A stretch of DNA of 15,734 bases. It comes from Hydrogenothermaceae bacterium (lineage in GTDB: Bacteria > Aquificota > Aquificia > Aquificales > Hydrogenothermaceae). The stretch is taken from positions 1-15,734 of the forward strand of contig WFXI01000138.1 of NCBI GenBank assembly GCA_015490675.1. Reading direction: 5' to 3'. The first letter of the stretch is position 1. Each line of letters begins with the position of its first letter. Under the pieces are notes generated by a model. That model did no database searches. It was given only the letters and a program-made list of their open reading frames with translations, and was not told the DNA's origin. The position numbers and the translations under genes were made by a program. Positions 6,155-14,277 of this stretch are shown in pieces.

Positions 6155-7414
6155 TTACATATATTTTTCTAAAACCTTTGGAATTTCAAAATCTCCATCT
6201 TTAGTTTGGTAATTTTCCATTATTGCAAGCAATGTTCTACCAACTGCAAGTCCTGAGCCATTTAATGTATGGACAAAAATGTTCTTTCCGTCTTTATTTT
6301 TATATCTAATTTTCGCTCTTCTAGCTTGAAAATCTTCTGTATTTGAGCAAGAAGATATTTCTCTATATGTATTCTGTGAAGGTATCCATACTTCTATATC
6401 ATAAGTCTTAGCTGCAGAAAATCCTAAATCTCCAGTGCAAAGCTCAACAACTCTATAAGGAAGTTCTAAAAGTTGTAAGACCTTTTCTGCTTCTTGAACC
6501 AGTTTTTCTAATTCTTCGTATGAATTTTCAGGTTTTACTATTTTTACAAGCTCAACTTTATCAAATTGGTGTTGTCTTAGTATTCCTCTAACATCTCTAC
6601 CGTGTGAACCTGCTTCTCTTCTAAAACAAGGTGTATACGCAGTGTAGTATTTTGGAAGTTCTTCTTCTTTTAAGATTTCTCCTGCGTGTAAATTTGTTAG
6701 AGAAACCTCTGCCGTTGGAAGTAAATATAAATCCTCATCACAAACTTTATATAAGTCTTCTTCAAACTTTGGAAGTTGCCCTGTTCCTATCAAAATTTCA
6801 GGTTTTACTAAAACTGGTGTCCATACTTCTGTATATCCGTGCTCTTTTGTGTGTAAATCAAGCATAAAATTTATTAAAGCCCTCTCAAGCCTTGCTGCCT
6901 TTTGGTACATAACAGTAAATCTTGAACCTGCAAGTTTTGCTCCCCTTTCAAAATCAAGTATCCCAAGTTTTTCTCCAATTTCCCAGTGGGGTAATGGCTC
7001 AAAGTCAAACTTCCTTGGCTCTCCCCATCTTCTTATCTCAACATTTTGAGTTTCATCTTCTCCAACTGGAACACTTTTGTGGGGTATGTTTGGAATAGAT
7101 AAAAGTAATCTATTAAATCTTTGTTCTACTTCCTTTAATTGCTTTTCTAGTTGCTCTATTTTTTCATTTTTTGCTACTACTTCCTCTTTTGCCTTTTGAG
7201 CTTCTTCTTTTTTTCCTTCTTTGAATAATTTTCCAATTTCTTTAGATAGTTTATTTTTTTCTGCCTTTAATTTTTCAACTTCTGCAATAATTTTCCTTCT
7301 TTCTTTATCTACTGCTAAAATTTCATCTATTAAATATACATAAGCCTCATCTCTTGTTTTTAATCTTTCTTTTACAAAATCAGGATTTTCTCTGATTATT
7401 TTTATATCTAACAT
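6155..7414 (-). CDS. serS: Seryl-tRNA synthetase
   Basis: SerS charges tRNA-Ser (and tRNA-Sec where present) with serine. The 419-residue class II synthetase has the N-terminal antiparallel coiled-coil arm at about residues 30-105 that grips the long variable arm of tRNA-Ser. It also has the TAE serine-binding element at 234-236, motif 2 at 262-288 (CFRREAGSHGRDVRGILRQH within) and motif 3 at 386-402 (GSGLAVGRTLLAIMENY). Length is normal and nothing is missing. A GAGGT ribosome-binding site precedes the ATG. It appears to head the minus-strand run down to 2711. The 55-base gap upstream is AT-rich with no convincing promoter hexamers. Confidence 0.97.
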   Translation of the reverse strand: MLDIKIIRENPDFVKERLKTRDEAYVYLIDEILAVDKERRKIIAEVEKLKAEKNKLSKEIGKLFKEGKKEEAQKAKEEVVAKNEKIEQLEKQLKEVEQRFNRLLLSIPNIPHKSVPVGEDETQNVEIRRWGEPRKFDFEPLPHWEIGEKLGILDFERGAKLAGSRFTVMYQKAARLERALINFMLDLHTKEHGYTEVWTPVLVKPEILIGTGQLPKFEEDLYKVCDEDLYLLPTAEVSLTNLHAGEILKEEELPKYYTAYTPCFRREAGSHGRDVRGILRQHQFDKVELVKIVKPENSYEELEKLVQEAEKVLQLLELPYRVVELCTGDLGFSAAKTYDIEVWIPSQNTYREISSCSNTEDFQARRAKIRYKNKDGKNIFVHTLNGSGLAVGRTLLAIMENYQTKDGDFEIPKVLEKYM

Positions 7415-7469
7415 TATTTGACCTCATTAGAAAGGTTTTAATAATATTATCCCAGAAAACAGCTAGATT

Positions 7470-8654
7470 TTAAATTTCTCTTTTTAAGGAGTATCTGTAG
7501 AGTTTAAATACAGTTTGTTTTAGATAATAAGCAGGTAAACCTTTTATTTTTATTTTGTCTTTTATTATTCCAGCAGCGTATTTACCACCTAAAGCTGTTA
7601 AAATTCCTTTGAATTCTGGAAATTCTTTCTTAAGAGGTTTATCTAAAATTAAATTTTTTATATGACTGGCAACAATCTTCCCTGACTGTATTGCTATTTG
7701 TGCTGTAGCTGGCAAAACTTTCCCTGTTTCAAAATTTTTAATTTCTGCACAATCTCCAATAGCAAAAACATTATCTATTTCTTTTACTCTAAAATACTCA
7801 TCAACTATAGCCTGATGTTTTTTATTTTTAGGGATGTTTAGCTTTTGTAAAACAGAGCTTGCAACTATTCCCCCTGTCCATATAAGAAAATCTGATTTTA
7901 GAGAGTCTCCTGTTTCTAAAACAACCTCTTTTGGACTAACTTTAGTTATTTTTTTACCAGTTATTATATTTACACCTAGCTCTTTAAGTCTTTTTTCTGC
8001 AGTTTCTATTAAAAAATCATCTAACCCGTATAAAATAGAAGGCAATGCTTCTACTAAAACAATATCCATATTTGATGATAATTTACAACCAACCTGAGAA
8101 AATAGTTTTCTTTGGAAATATGCCATTTCTGCTGCTATTTCTACTCCTGCAAGTCCTCCTCCTCCAATTACAATATTAAATGAATCTTTAAAGTTGATAG
8201 GGCAAATACCTTCATCTTTTATTTTTCTTAAAATGCTTTTTTCAAAGAACTGTTTAAATTTCATAGCCCTATCTAAAGTTTTAACTCCAGAGGAGTATTC
8301 TCTTAGCCCCTCTATTGGAGGAAAAAATGTTCTACTTCCTAAAGATAAAATTAGATAATCATATTTAAGTTCTGCATTTTCTGTAACTACAAAGTTTTTA
8401 TCAAAATCTATATCTATAACCTTATCTTTCAAAAATTGAATATTTTTTGACAAACCATAAGTAAGAGAAAACAAATCTACAATTATTTCAGAAAGAAGTT
8501 TTTCGTGAGCTATATATTCATATACTTCTGGCTGTAAGTAGTGAAAAGGATTTTGGTCTATAGCAATTATCTCTAAATCTGAAGATATATCTTTAATACT
8601 TCTCAAAAAAGATAAACCAGCATATCCTAGACCGCAAACTATTACCCTTTTCAT
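7470..8654 (-). CDS. NAD(P)/FAD-dependent oxidoreductase, type II NADH:quinone dehydrogenase family
   Basis: The 394-residue flavoprotein has two Rossmann motifs: the FAD-binding GLGYAG at 8-13 and the NAD-binding GGGLAGVEIAAE starting at 165. The second FAD contact is AIGDCAE at 298-304. It also has the AQxxxQ-type quinone-site element ATAQIAIQSG at 316-325, typical of NDH-2. Disulfide-forming cysteines of sulfide:quinone reductases are not at the expected places, so NDH-2 is favoured. Such enzymes oxidise NADH without proton pumping at the inner face of the membrane. The basic C-terminal region could be the amphipathic membrane anchor. The ribosome-binding site AAGGGG lies just before the ATG. 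It is divergent from nadC across about 40 bases. Electron donor and acceptor are inferred. Confidence 0.85.
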   Translation of the reverse strand: MKRVIVCGLGYAGLSFLRSIKDISSDLEIIAIDQNPFHYLQPEVYEYIAHEKLLSEIIVDLFSLTYGLSKNIQFLKDKVIDIDFDKNFVVTENAELKYDYLILSLGSRTFFPPIEGLREYSSGVKTLDRAMKFKQFFEKSILRKIKDEGICPINFKDSFNIVIGGGGLAGVEIAAEMAYFQRKLFSQVGCKLSSNMDIVLVEALPSILYGLDDFLIETAEKRLKELGVNIITGKKITKVSPKEVVLETGDSLKSDFLIWTGGIVASSVLQKLNIPKNKKHQAIVDEYFRVKEIDNVFAIGDCAEIKNFETGKVLPATAQIAIQSGKIVASHIKNLILDKPLKKEFPEFKGILTALGGKYAAGIIKDKIKIKGLPAYYLKQTVFKLYRYSLKREI

Positions 8655-8680
8655 CCCTTCCCCTTATGTGTTTTGTATGT

Positions 8681-8688
8681 ATTATAAT
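8681..8688. promoter_or_regulatory. Symmetric, potentially bidirectional -10 element between the NDH-2 and nadC genes
   Basis: The octamer ATTATAAT equals its own reverse complement, so TATAAT is present on the plus strand at 8683-8688 and on the minus strand at 8686-8681. On the plus strand the start of transcription would fall about 7 bases later, at or next to the nadC ATG at 8695. On the minus strand it would fall near 8674, about 20 bases before the NDH-2 gene, with room for its ribosome-binding site. No good -35 element is seen for either direction. Confidence 0.45.
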
Positions 8689-8694
8689 ATCGGT

Positions 8695-9531
8695 ATGGAC
8701 AGAATATTTTTAAGAAAAAAGCTTGAGGAATTTTACTTAGAGGATATAGGATATTCTGATATTACCACAGATAATCTAGAAACTGATAAAGAAGTTGAAG
8801 CTACTATAGTTTCTAAAGAAGATGCTATTTTAGCAGGTTTAAATTTTGTAAAAGAAGTCTTTTTATTAGTGGATAATTCTTTAAAAATAACAGTTTTAAA
8901 AACTGATGGCGAAGAAGTAAAAAAAGGAGAAGAAGTTCTAAAAATAAATGGAAGTGGAAAGTCTATTTTAAAAGCTGAAAGACTTGCATTAAATATACTC
9001 CAAAGACTTTCAGGTATTGCAACAAAAACAAGAAAATTTGCAAAAATTCTAGAAGATTCAAAAGTAAAACTTCTTGATACAAGAAAAACTACCCCTGGCT
9101 TTAGAGCTTTTGAAAAATACGCGGTTAAGGTTGGAGGAGGATATAACCACAGATTTGCCCTCTATGATATGGTGATGATAAAAGACAATCATATAGCTCT
9201 TGCAGGAAGCGTTAAGGAAGCTATTAGACAAATAAGAAAAAAAGTCTCTCCAATGGTAAAAATTGAAGTAGAAGTTTCTAATTTTTCTCAGTTAAATGAA
9301 GCAATAGAAGAAAATGTAGATATTATTATGTTAGATAATATGAGCTTAGATGAAATAAAGGAATCTATCAAACTAATTAGGTCTAAAAATAAACATATAA
9401 AAATAGAAGTTTCAGGCAATATAACAGAAGAAAAACTGCAAAAACTAAAAGATTTGGATATTGATTTTGTTTCTTCAGGGGCATTGATACATTCAAGCAG
9501 ATGGATAGATTTTAGTTTAAGGTTTTTATAA
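8695..9531 (+). CDS. nadC: Nicotinate-nucleotide pyrophosphorylase (carboxylating)
   Basis: NadC converts quinolinate and PRPP to nicotinate mononucleotide, CO2 and pyrophosphate in de novo NAD synthesis. The 278-residue protein has the family motifs LAGLNFV, LNILQRLSGIAT, LLDTRKTTPGFRAFEKYAV, VGGGYNHRFALYDMVMIKDNH (that is, the phosphoribosyl and quinolinate site), EVEVSN, DIIMLDNM and the C-terminal EVSGNI and SSGALIHS. I chose the ATG at 8695 because MDRIFLRKKLEEFYLEDIG is the usual N-terminus. An upstream GTG at 8668 and an ATG at 8677 would add residues without homology and would overlie the -10 element. No Shine-Dalgarno sequence precedes 8695, which fits a leaderless message. It is followed by the Uma2 gene after 15 bases. 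Confidence 0.93.
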   Translation: MDRIFLRKKLEEFYLEDIGYSDITTDNLETDKEVEATIVSKEDAILAGLNFVKEVFLLVDNSLKITVLKTDGEEVKKGEEVLKINGSGKSILKAERLALNILQRLSGIATKTRKFAKILEDSKVKLLDTRKTTPGFRAFEKYAVKVGGGYNHRFALYDMVMIKDNHIALAGSVKEAIRQIRKKVSPMVKIEVEVSNFSQLNEAIEENVDIIMLDNMSLDEIKESIKLIRSKNKHIKIEVSGNITEEKLQKLKDLDIDFVSSGALIHSSRWIDFSLRFL

Positions 9532-9546
9532 AAAAGGAGAAACAAA

Positions 9547-10089
9547 ATGCAAACTTTAACTGTTTCTATAGACAAGCTAAAAAAAATGTATGAAACAGGG
9601 ATTATAGAACCTGATAAAAAGGTGGAGCTTGTAGAAGGGGAAATTATTATGATGGCACCTATTGGTTTTAGACACGCAAAAACTTTAGAGAGATTGGAAA
9701 GAAAACTATATGAAATCATTTCAAAATCTAAAAAAGAATATATTGTATGGTCTAAAAATCCAGTAAAAATATCAGACACAAATCTTTTATATCCTGACAT
9801 CGTACTATTCCCTGAAAGTATCTACCAGAATGAAGATATACCACATATAAAAGATGCTATTTTGGTTATAGAAATTTCTGACTCAACTTTAGAATACGAT
9901 AAAAATACAAAACTACCTATATACGCAAAAGCAAATGTTAAAGAAGTATGGATTGTAAACTTAAAAGATAATTTATTAGAAAAATATACAAACCCTTCTG
10001 GAAATATATTCAAGGATATTCATATACATAAAAAAGAAGACAAGGTAGAGCTACTTGGAGATAGCTTCTACCTATCAGAGATTTTATAA
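9547..10089 (+). CDS. Uma2 family (DUF820) restriction-endonuclease-fold protein
   Basis: The 180-residue protein follows the Uma2/DUF820 pattern: VELVEGEIIMMAPIGFRHAK (with the E of VEGE and the GxxH element), a KNPVKISDTNLLYPDIVLF segment carrying the active-site PD, and AILVIEISDSTLEYDKNTK, the E-x-S...D...K core, followed by YAKANVKEVWIVN. These residues form a PD-(D/E)XK nuclease-like site, all apparently intact. Uma2 proteins occur in many copies in cyanobacteria, Chloroflexota and Aquificota; their substrate is not known. It follows nadC with an AAGGAG site 7 bases before its ATG, so it is co-transcribed. Its end overlaps thrS by 6 bases through the palindrome TTATAA, which encodes Leu-stop on both strands. 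Confidence 0.87.
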   Translation: MQTLTVSIDKLKKMYETGIIEPDKKVELVEGEIIMMAPIGFRHAKTLERLERKLYEIISKSKKEYIVWSKNPVKISDTNLLYPDIVLFPESIYQNEDIPHIKDAILVIEISDSTLEYDKNTKLPIYAKANVKEVWIVNLKDNLLEKYTNPSGNIFKDIHIHKKEDKVELLGDSFYLSEIL

Positions 10090-12039
10090 CTCTAAGGATT
10101 TTTCCTCAATTAATCTTTTAGCTCTATCTTTGAATTCATCTATTGTAAATACTCCCATATTGCCTTTTTTCTTGGTTCTAACAGAAACTGTTCCTGTTTG
10201 CCATTCCTTATCTCCAACAACCAGCATATAAGGAATTTTTTGAAGTTCTGCATCTCTAATTTTCTTATTCATTCTTTCATTTCTTTCATCAACTTCAACT
10301 CTTAATCCTACTTCTTTTAACTTTTGCTCTACTTCTTTCGCATAAGGAATATGTGCATCTGCTATTGGTATAATTCTAGCTTGAACTGGTGCAAGCCATA
10401 AAGGTAATAATCCAGCATAATGTTCTATTAAAACTCCAATAAATCTTTCTATAGAACCAAATATAGCTCTATGTATCATATAAGGCCTATGCCTTTTATT
10501 GTCTTCTCCTATGTAATACATATCAAATCTTTCTGGTAAGTTAAAATCAAACTGAATAGTAGAACACTGCCACATTCTACCAATAGCATCTTTTATTTTT
10601 ACATCAATTTTAGGACCGTAAAATGCTCCTCCTCCTTCGTCAATATCATACTCAAGTCCTACTGACTCAATAGCTTTTCTTAAAGCATTTGTTGCAACTT
10701 CCCACATTCTATCATCGCCAACTGATTTTTCCGGTCTTGTAGATAAAAATACTTGAAACTCGTCAAATCCATACTTCTTAAGAGTTTCTATTGCAAACTC
10801 TAAAACTTTTCTAATTTCTTCGTCTACCTGGTCTTCCCTACAAATTATGTGTGCATCATCTTGAGTAAATCCTCTAACTCTCATAAGACCGTGTAAAACA
10901 CCGCTTCTTTCATATCTATAAACAGTTCCAAGTTCTGCAAGTTTAATAGGAAGTTCTTTGTAAGACCTTTGTCTAGATTTATATATTTCAACATGGAAAG
11001 GACAATTCATAGGCTTTACAAAGTATCCTTCTTCTTCTATTTGCATCTCGGGAAACATATTTTCTCTATAAAAGTTTACATGTCCAGAAGTTTGCCACAA
11101 TTGCTCTTTACCTACATGTGGCGTATAAACTAACTGATAACCTCTTTTTATATGCTCATTTTTCCAATCTGTTTCTATTTCATTTCTTATTATTGCACCT
11201 TTAGGAAGCCATAAAGCAAGACCTCCACCAACATCTTCATCTATAATAAATAGCTCTAACTCTTTTCCTATCTTTCTATGGTCTCTTTTTTTAGCTTCTT
11301 CTAGCATATTTAAGTATTTCTTTAGCTCTTTTTCTGTCCAGAAAGCTACACCATATACCCTTTGTAGCATTGGATTTCCTTCTTTTCCTTTCCAGTAAGC
11401 ACCTGCTATATTGAATAGCTTAAATGCAAAAGGAGCATATCCAGTTGTTGGAATGTGAGGACCTCTACAAAGGTCAACAAACTCTCCCTGTTTGTAAACA
11501 GATATAGGCTCTCCCTCTGGAATATCGTGCTTTATAAGTTCAACTTTATAAAACTCTTTCTTATTTTCAAAGAATTTGATTGCTTCTTCTCTTGGAAGTT
11601 CCTCTCTTACAATGTCATAATTTCTGCTAATAATTTCTTTCATTTTTTCTTCAATAATAGGTAAATCATCTTCTGTTAATCTTTTTCCTTCTACTTCAAC
11701 ATCATAGAAAAATCCTACTTCTGTAGTTGGTCCTATTCCAAGATGAACTTTATCATCTCCATATAATTCTTTTAACGCTTGAGCCATTATATGTGCTAAA
11801 GAGTGCCTTAAAATTTCAAGGCTTTCTTTATCTTTTTTTGTTAAAAGTTTTAAGTTGCCAGATTTTCTAATAGGTGTATGAACATCTATTATTTCATCAT
11901 TTAGCCTTGCACCAACAATTTCCTTTTCTTGTTTTTTTATTTTCTTGTGTTCATCTTTTAATGCTTCTATTATTTCTTTAAGAGTAATCCCGTCTTCAAA
12001 TTCAAATTCTCCAATACCTTCTATATTTAATTTAACCAT
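10084..12039 (-). CDS. thrS: Threonyl-tRNA synthetase
   Basis: ThrS charges tRNA-Thr with threonine and edits mischarged serine. The 651-residue protein has an N-terminal TGS domain (about 1-63). The editing domain has H79-x3-H83 (HSLAHIMAQ) and C191-x3-H195 in CRGPHIPTTG. The class II core has motif 2 around 376-390 (YERSGVLHGLMRVRG) and motif 3 at 523-540, with zinc ligands C346 (in MNCPFH), H397 (in DDAHIIC) and H523 (in MIHRAIFGS). The C-terminal anticodon-binding domain starts near 550. All editing and zinc residues are intact. A GAGGTGA ribosome-binding site precedes the ATG. The gene lies 36 bases after the amidotransferase gene. Confidence 0.97.
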   Translation of the reverse strand: MVKLNIEGIGEFEFEDGITLKEIIEALKDEHKKIKKQEKEIVGARLNDEIIDVHTPIRKSGNLKLLTKKDKESLEILRHSLAHIMAQALKELYGDDKVHLGIGPTTEVGFFYDVEVEGKRLTEDDLPIIEEKMKEIISRNYDIVREELPREEAIKFFENKKEFYKVELIKHDIPEGEPISVYKQGEFVDLCRGPHIPTTGYAPFAFKLFNIAGAYWKGKEGNPMLQRVYGVAFWTEKELKKYLNMLEEAKKRDHRKIGKELELFIIDEDVGGGLALWLPKGAIIRNEIETDWKNEHIKRGYQLVYTPHVGKEQLWQTSGHVNFYRENMFPEMQIEEEGYFVKPMNCPFHVEIYKSRQRSYKELPIKLAELGTVYRYERSGVLHGLMRVRGFTQDDAHIICREDQVDEEIRKVLEFAIETLKKYGFDEFQVFLSTRPEKSVGDDRMWEVATNALRKAIESVGLEYDIDEGGGAFYGPKIDVKIKDAIGRMWQCSTIQFDFNLPERFDMYYIGEDNKRHRPYMIHRAIFGSIERFIGVLIEHYAGLLPLWLAPVQARIIPIADAHIPYAKEVEQKLKEVGLRVEVDERNERMNKKIRDAELQKIPYMLVVGDKEWQTGTVSVRTKKKGNMGVFTIDEFKDRAKRLIEEKSLEL

Positions 12040-12075
12040 TAATTTCTCACCTCAAAAATTTTTTAAACTAAATTA

Positions 12076-12771
12076 TTATAGAAAAAATTTATCAAGCATT
12101 TCATATAAATTGCTTTTCGCAACTGTAAAGTAATAATCTTTAGAAAGCATTTCTTCTGGAGACTGGATAAATTTTCCTTTTTCTTTTAATTCATCTAACG
12201 AATTTTCTATTAGCTCTTTTACACTTTCTTGAGATACTTCAAAATGAAACTGTAATCCTAAAATTTTTTCATCTGGAGAAATAAAAGCTTGATTAGGAGT
12301 TGTTTCATTGAAAAAAACCTTTTTATATCCTGAAGGTATATCAAAAGTATCTCCGTGCCAGTGAAAAGCCATTACTTCATCAGGGAAGTTTTCAAAAGTT
12401 TTTGTATTTTTGCCTTCTTCTGTCAAATAAACAGGAAACCATCCTATTTCTTTTTCTTTATTTTTGTAAACTTTTGCTCCCAAAACATCAGCTATCAATT
12501 GTGCTCCTAAACAAACACCTAAAACTTTTTTTCCTAGTTTTATTGAATTTTCTATAAAAACTTTTTCTTTTTTTAAATATGGAAATTTATCTTCATCATA
12601 AACACCCATAGGACCACCCATTACAACAAGTGCATCAAAAGAAGAAAAATCTGGAAAAGGTTCATTATTAAAAAATCTTGTAAATGCATAGCTTATATTT
12701 TTCTCTTTAGCCCAGTTTTCAATATTTACAGGTGGCTCAAAAGGAACATGTTGAAAAAAATGAACTCTCAT
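12076..12771 (-). CDS. Class I glutamine amidotransferase, stand-alone
   Basis: The 231-residue protein is a stand-alone class I (triad) glutamine amidotransferase domain of the GMP-synthase-like group. It has the oxyanion loop MGGPMGVYDE at 51-60, the nucleophile elbow LGVCLGAQLIADVLG with C87, an AFHWHGDTFDIPSG segment, and the LQFHFEVS motif with H176 and E178. The triad is complete. No synthase domain is attached and no ammonia-accepting partner is nearby, so the substrate is unknown. Relatives are often labelled GMP synthase-like or gamma-glutamyl hydrolase-like. A GAGGGG site precedes the ATG. It is divergent from the aminotransferase at 12848 and upstream of thrS. Confidence 0.85.
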   Translation of the reverse strand: MRVHFFQHVPFEPPVNIENWAKEKNISYAFTRFFNNEPFPDFSSFDALVVMGGPMGVYDEDKFPYLKKEKVFIENSIKLGKKVLGVCLGAQLIADVLGAKVYKNKEKEIGWFPVYLTEEGKNTKTFENFPDEVMAFHWHGDTFDIPSGYKKVFFNETTPNQAFISPDEKILGLQFHFEVSQESVKELIENSLDELKEKGKFIQSPEEMLSKDYYFTVAKSNLYEMLDKFFL

Positions 12772-12809
12772 TTTCCCCTCATTTTATAATGGTAGTTTGA
12801 AATTAATTT

Positions 12810-12820
12810 TATAATATAAT
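12810..12820 (+). promoter_or_regulatory. Doubled TATAAT -10 region before the aminotransferase gene
   Basis: Two overlapping TATAAT hexamers occur at 12810-12815 and 12815-12820, about 30 bases before the ATG at 12848, with an AGAGG ribosome-binding site in between. A TTGAAA lies at 12797-12802, but its spacing to either hexamer (7 or 12 bases) is too short for a standard -35, so only the -10 is credible. The opposite strand also reads TATAAA-like motifs toward the amidotransferase gene, so divergent transcription is plausible. Confidence 0.4.
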
Positions 12821-12847
12821 CAAGCATATTTTTAGAGGCAAAAATTA

Positions 12848-13963
12848 ATGGATAGATTAGCAAATGTTTCTCCTTTCATTGTTATGGATATTGTTAGAGA
12901 AGCAAGTAAATTTGAAGACACAATTCATTTTGAAATAGGTGAACCGGATTTACAGCCTTCTCCTAAAGTATGGGAACTAGCAGAAAAGGCTATTAAAGAC
13001 AAATTAAATTTTTATACAGAAAGTTTAGGGCTTTTAGAGCTTAGAGAAAAAATATCCCAGTTTTACTCTGAAAAATATAATGTAAAAATTTCCCCATCTA
13101 GAATAGCTTTAACTGTTGGAACTTCTGGAGGGTTTTTAACTGTTTATTCAATAATTTTAAATCAAGGAGAAAAAATAGCATTTTCTGACCCGTCTTATCC
13201 TTGTTATAAAAATTTTTCGTATGTATTAGATATAGAGCCTGTCTTAATACCTGTTGATAGCTCTACAGAATACCAGCTTACAGTAGAGCATTTAAAACAA
13301 TATAAAGACATAAAAGCAGTTCAGATTTCATCTCCAAACAATCCAACAGGGAATATTTATAAAAAGGAAAATTTAAAACAATTAGCTGAATACTGTGAAG
13401 AAAATAATATATATTTAATTTCTGACGAAATATACCATGGATTAGTTTATGATGAAAAAGAACATACTGCTCTTGAGTTTTCAGATAAGGCAATAGTGAT
13501 TAACGGATTTTCTAAATATTTTTGTATGCCAGGATTTAGGCTTGGTTGGATAATACTTCCAGAGGAATTAGTTAGAAAAGCTGAAATTGTTTTACAAAAT
13601 CTTTTTATAGCTCCTCCGACTATAAGCCAATTTTCTGCATTAGGAGCTTTTGATAGAAAGCATTTAGATTACATAACTTCTGAATACAAAAAAAGAAGAA
13701 ACTTTTTATACGAAAATCTCAAGGATATTTTTAACATAGATATATTCCCAGAAGGAGCTTTTTATATATGGGCTGATATAAGTAAATATTCAAACAACTC
13801 ATATGAGTTTGCCAAAAAACTTTTAGAAGATATTCACGTTGCTGTTACTCCCGGTATAGACTTTGGGAATAACAATACTAATAGGTATATAAGATTTGCT
13901 TACACGAAAAATATAGAGCATATGGAAGAAGGGATAAGAAGACTAAAAGAATATTTAAAGTAA
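12848..13963 (+). CDS. Class I/II PLP-dependent aminotransferase
   Basis: The 371-residue enzyme has the fold-type I aspartate-aminotransferase pattern: GEPD at 31-34, GTSGG near 91-95 for the phosphate, SSPNNPTGN at 161-169 with the PLP-contacting N165, ISDEIYHGL at 191-199 with D193 and Y196, the Schiff-base lysine K223 in GFSKYFCMPGFRLGW (R231 follows), and R349 in YIRFAYT, which binds the substrate carboxylate. All catalytic residues are present. It is of the size of the aspartate/aromatic/alanine-type branch; the amino donor cannot be told from sequence. It is a single plus-strand gene with its own promoter, and stops 2 bases from the convergent SufT-like gene. Confidence 0.9.
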   Translation: MDRLANVSPFIVMDIVREASKFEDTIHFEIGEPDLQPSPKVWELAEKAIKDKLNFYTESLGLLELREKISQFYSEKYNVKISPSRIALTVGTSGGFLTVYSIILNQGEKIAFSDPSYPCYKNFSYVLDIEPVLIPVDSSTEYQLTVEHLKQYKDIKAVQISSPNNPTGNIYKKENLKQLAEYCEENNIYLISDEIYHGLVYDEKEHTALEFSDKAIVINGFSKYFCMPGFRLGWIILPEELVRKAEIVLQNLFIAPPTISQFSALGAFDRKHLDYITSEYKKRRNFLYENLKDIFNIDIFPEGAFYIWADISKYSNNSYEFAKKLLEDIHVAVTPGIDFGNNNTNRYIRFAYTKNIEHMEEGIRRLKEYLK

Positions 13964-13965
13964 AT

Positions 13966-14277
13966 CTATAAATTCCATCCTAGCGACTTCAGCCTTTCTT
14001 TTCCCTTTTCTGATATTCTTTCTGTATTCCAAGGTTTATCAAAAACGAGATTGATTATTACATTAGCTTCAGGAAAGTTTTCTTTAATCTTATTTTCTAT
14101 CATTTGTTTTATTAAACTTCTTAAAGGACAATTAGGAGTAGTAAGTGTCATAGTTATAGTTATATCCTTATCAGAAATGGAGATTTGCTCTACCAAACCA
14201 AGATTTACTATATCTAGTGGTATTTCTGGGTCATGTATAGTTGATAAGATTTCTAAAACCTGTTTCTCACTAACCAC
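13966..14277 (-). CDS. DUF59/MIP18 family Fe-S assembly factor, SufT-like
   Basis: The protein has 103 residues from the GTG at 14277. It has the DPEIPLDIVNLGLV motif (DPE-P-DIV-NLG, residues 16-29) and the TPNCP motif with the conserved Cys (about residue 50), both diagnostic of DUF59/MIP18 proteins such as SufT and PaaD. These serve in Fe-S cluster maturation or in delivery to target proteins. I chose the GTG at 14277 over the GTG at 14298 because GGAG (14287-14284) lies 6 bases before it. The first choice would overlap pyrC by 29 bases rather than 8. The closing KPWNTERISEKGKERL stretch is typical of the family. It follows pyrC in the same operon; the link may be only positional. Confidence 0.88.
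   Translation of the reverse strand: MVSEKQVLEILSTIHDPEIPLDIVNLGLVEQISISDKDITITMTLTTPNCPLRSLIKQMIENKIKENFPEANVIINLVFDKPWNTERISEKGKERLKSLGWNL

Noticed and set aside
7470..8654. Sulfide:quinone oxidoreductase
   Set aside because: The redox cysteines expected in SQR are not at the corresponding places, and the AQxxxQ-type element favours NDH-2.
9288..9800. Minus-strand open frame of 170 codons across nadC and Uma2
   Set aside because: It is antisense to two well-supported genes, spans their junction, and has low-complexity Ser/Phe composition typical of a shadow frame.
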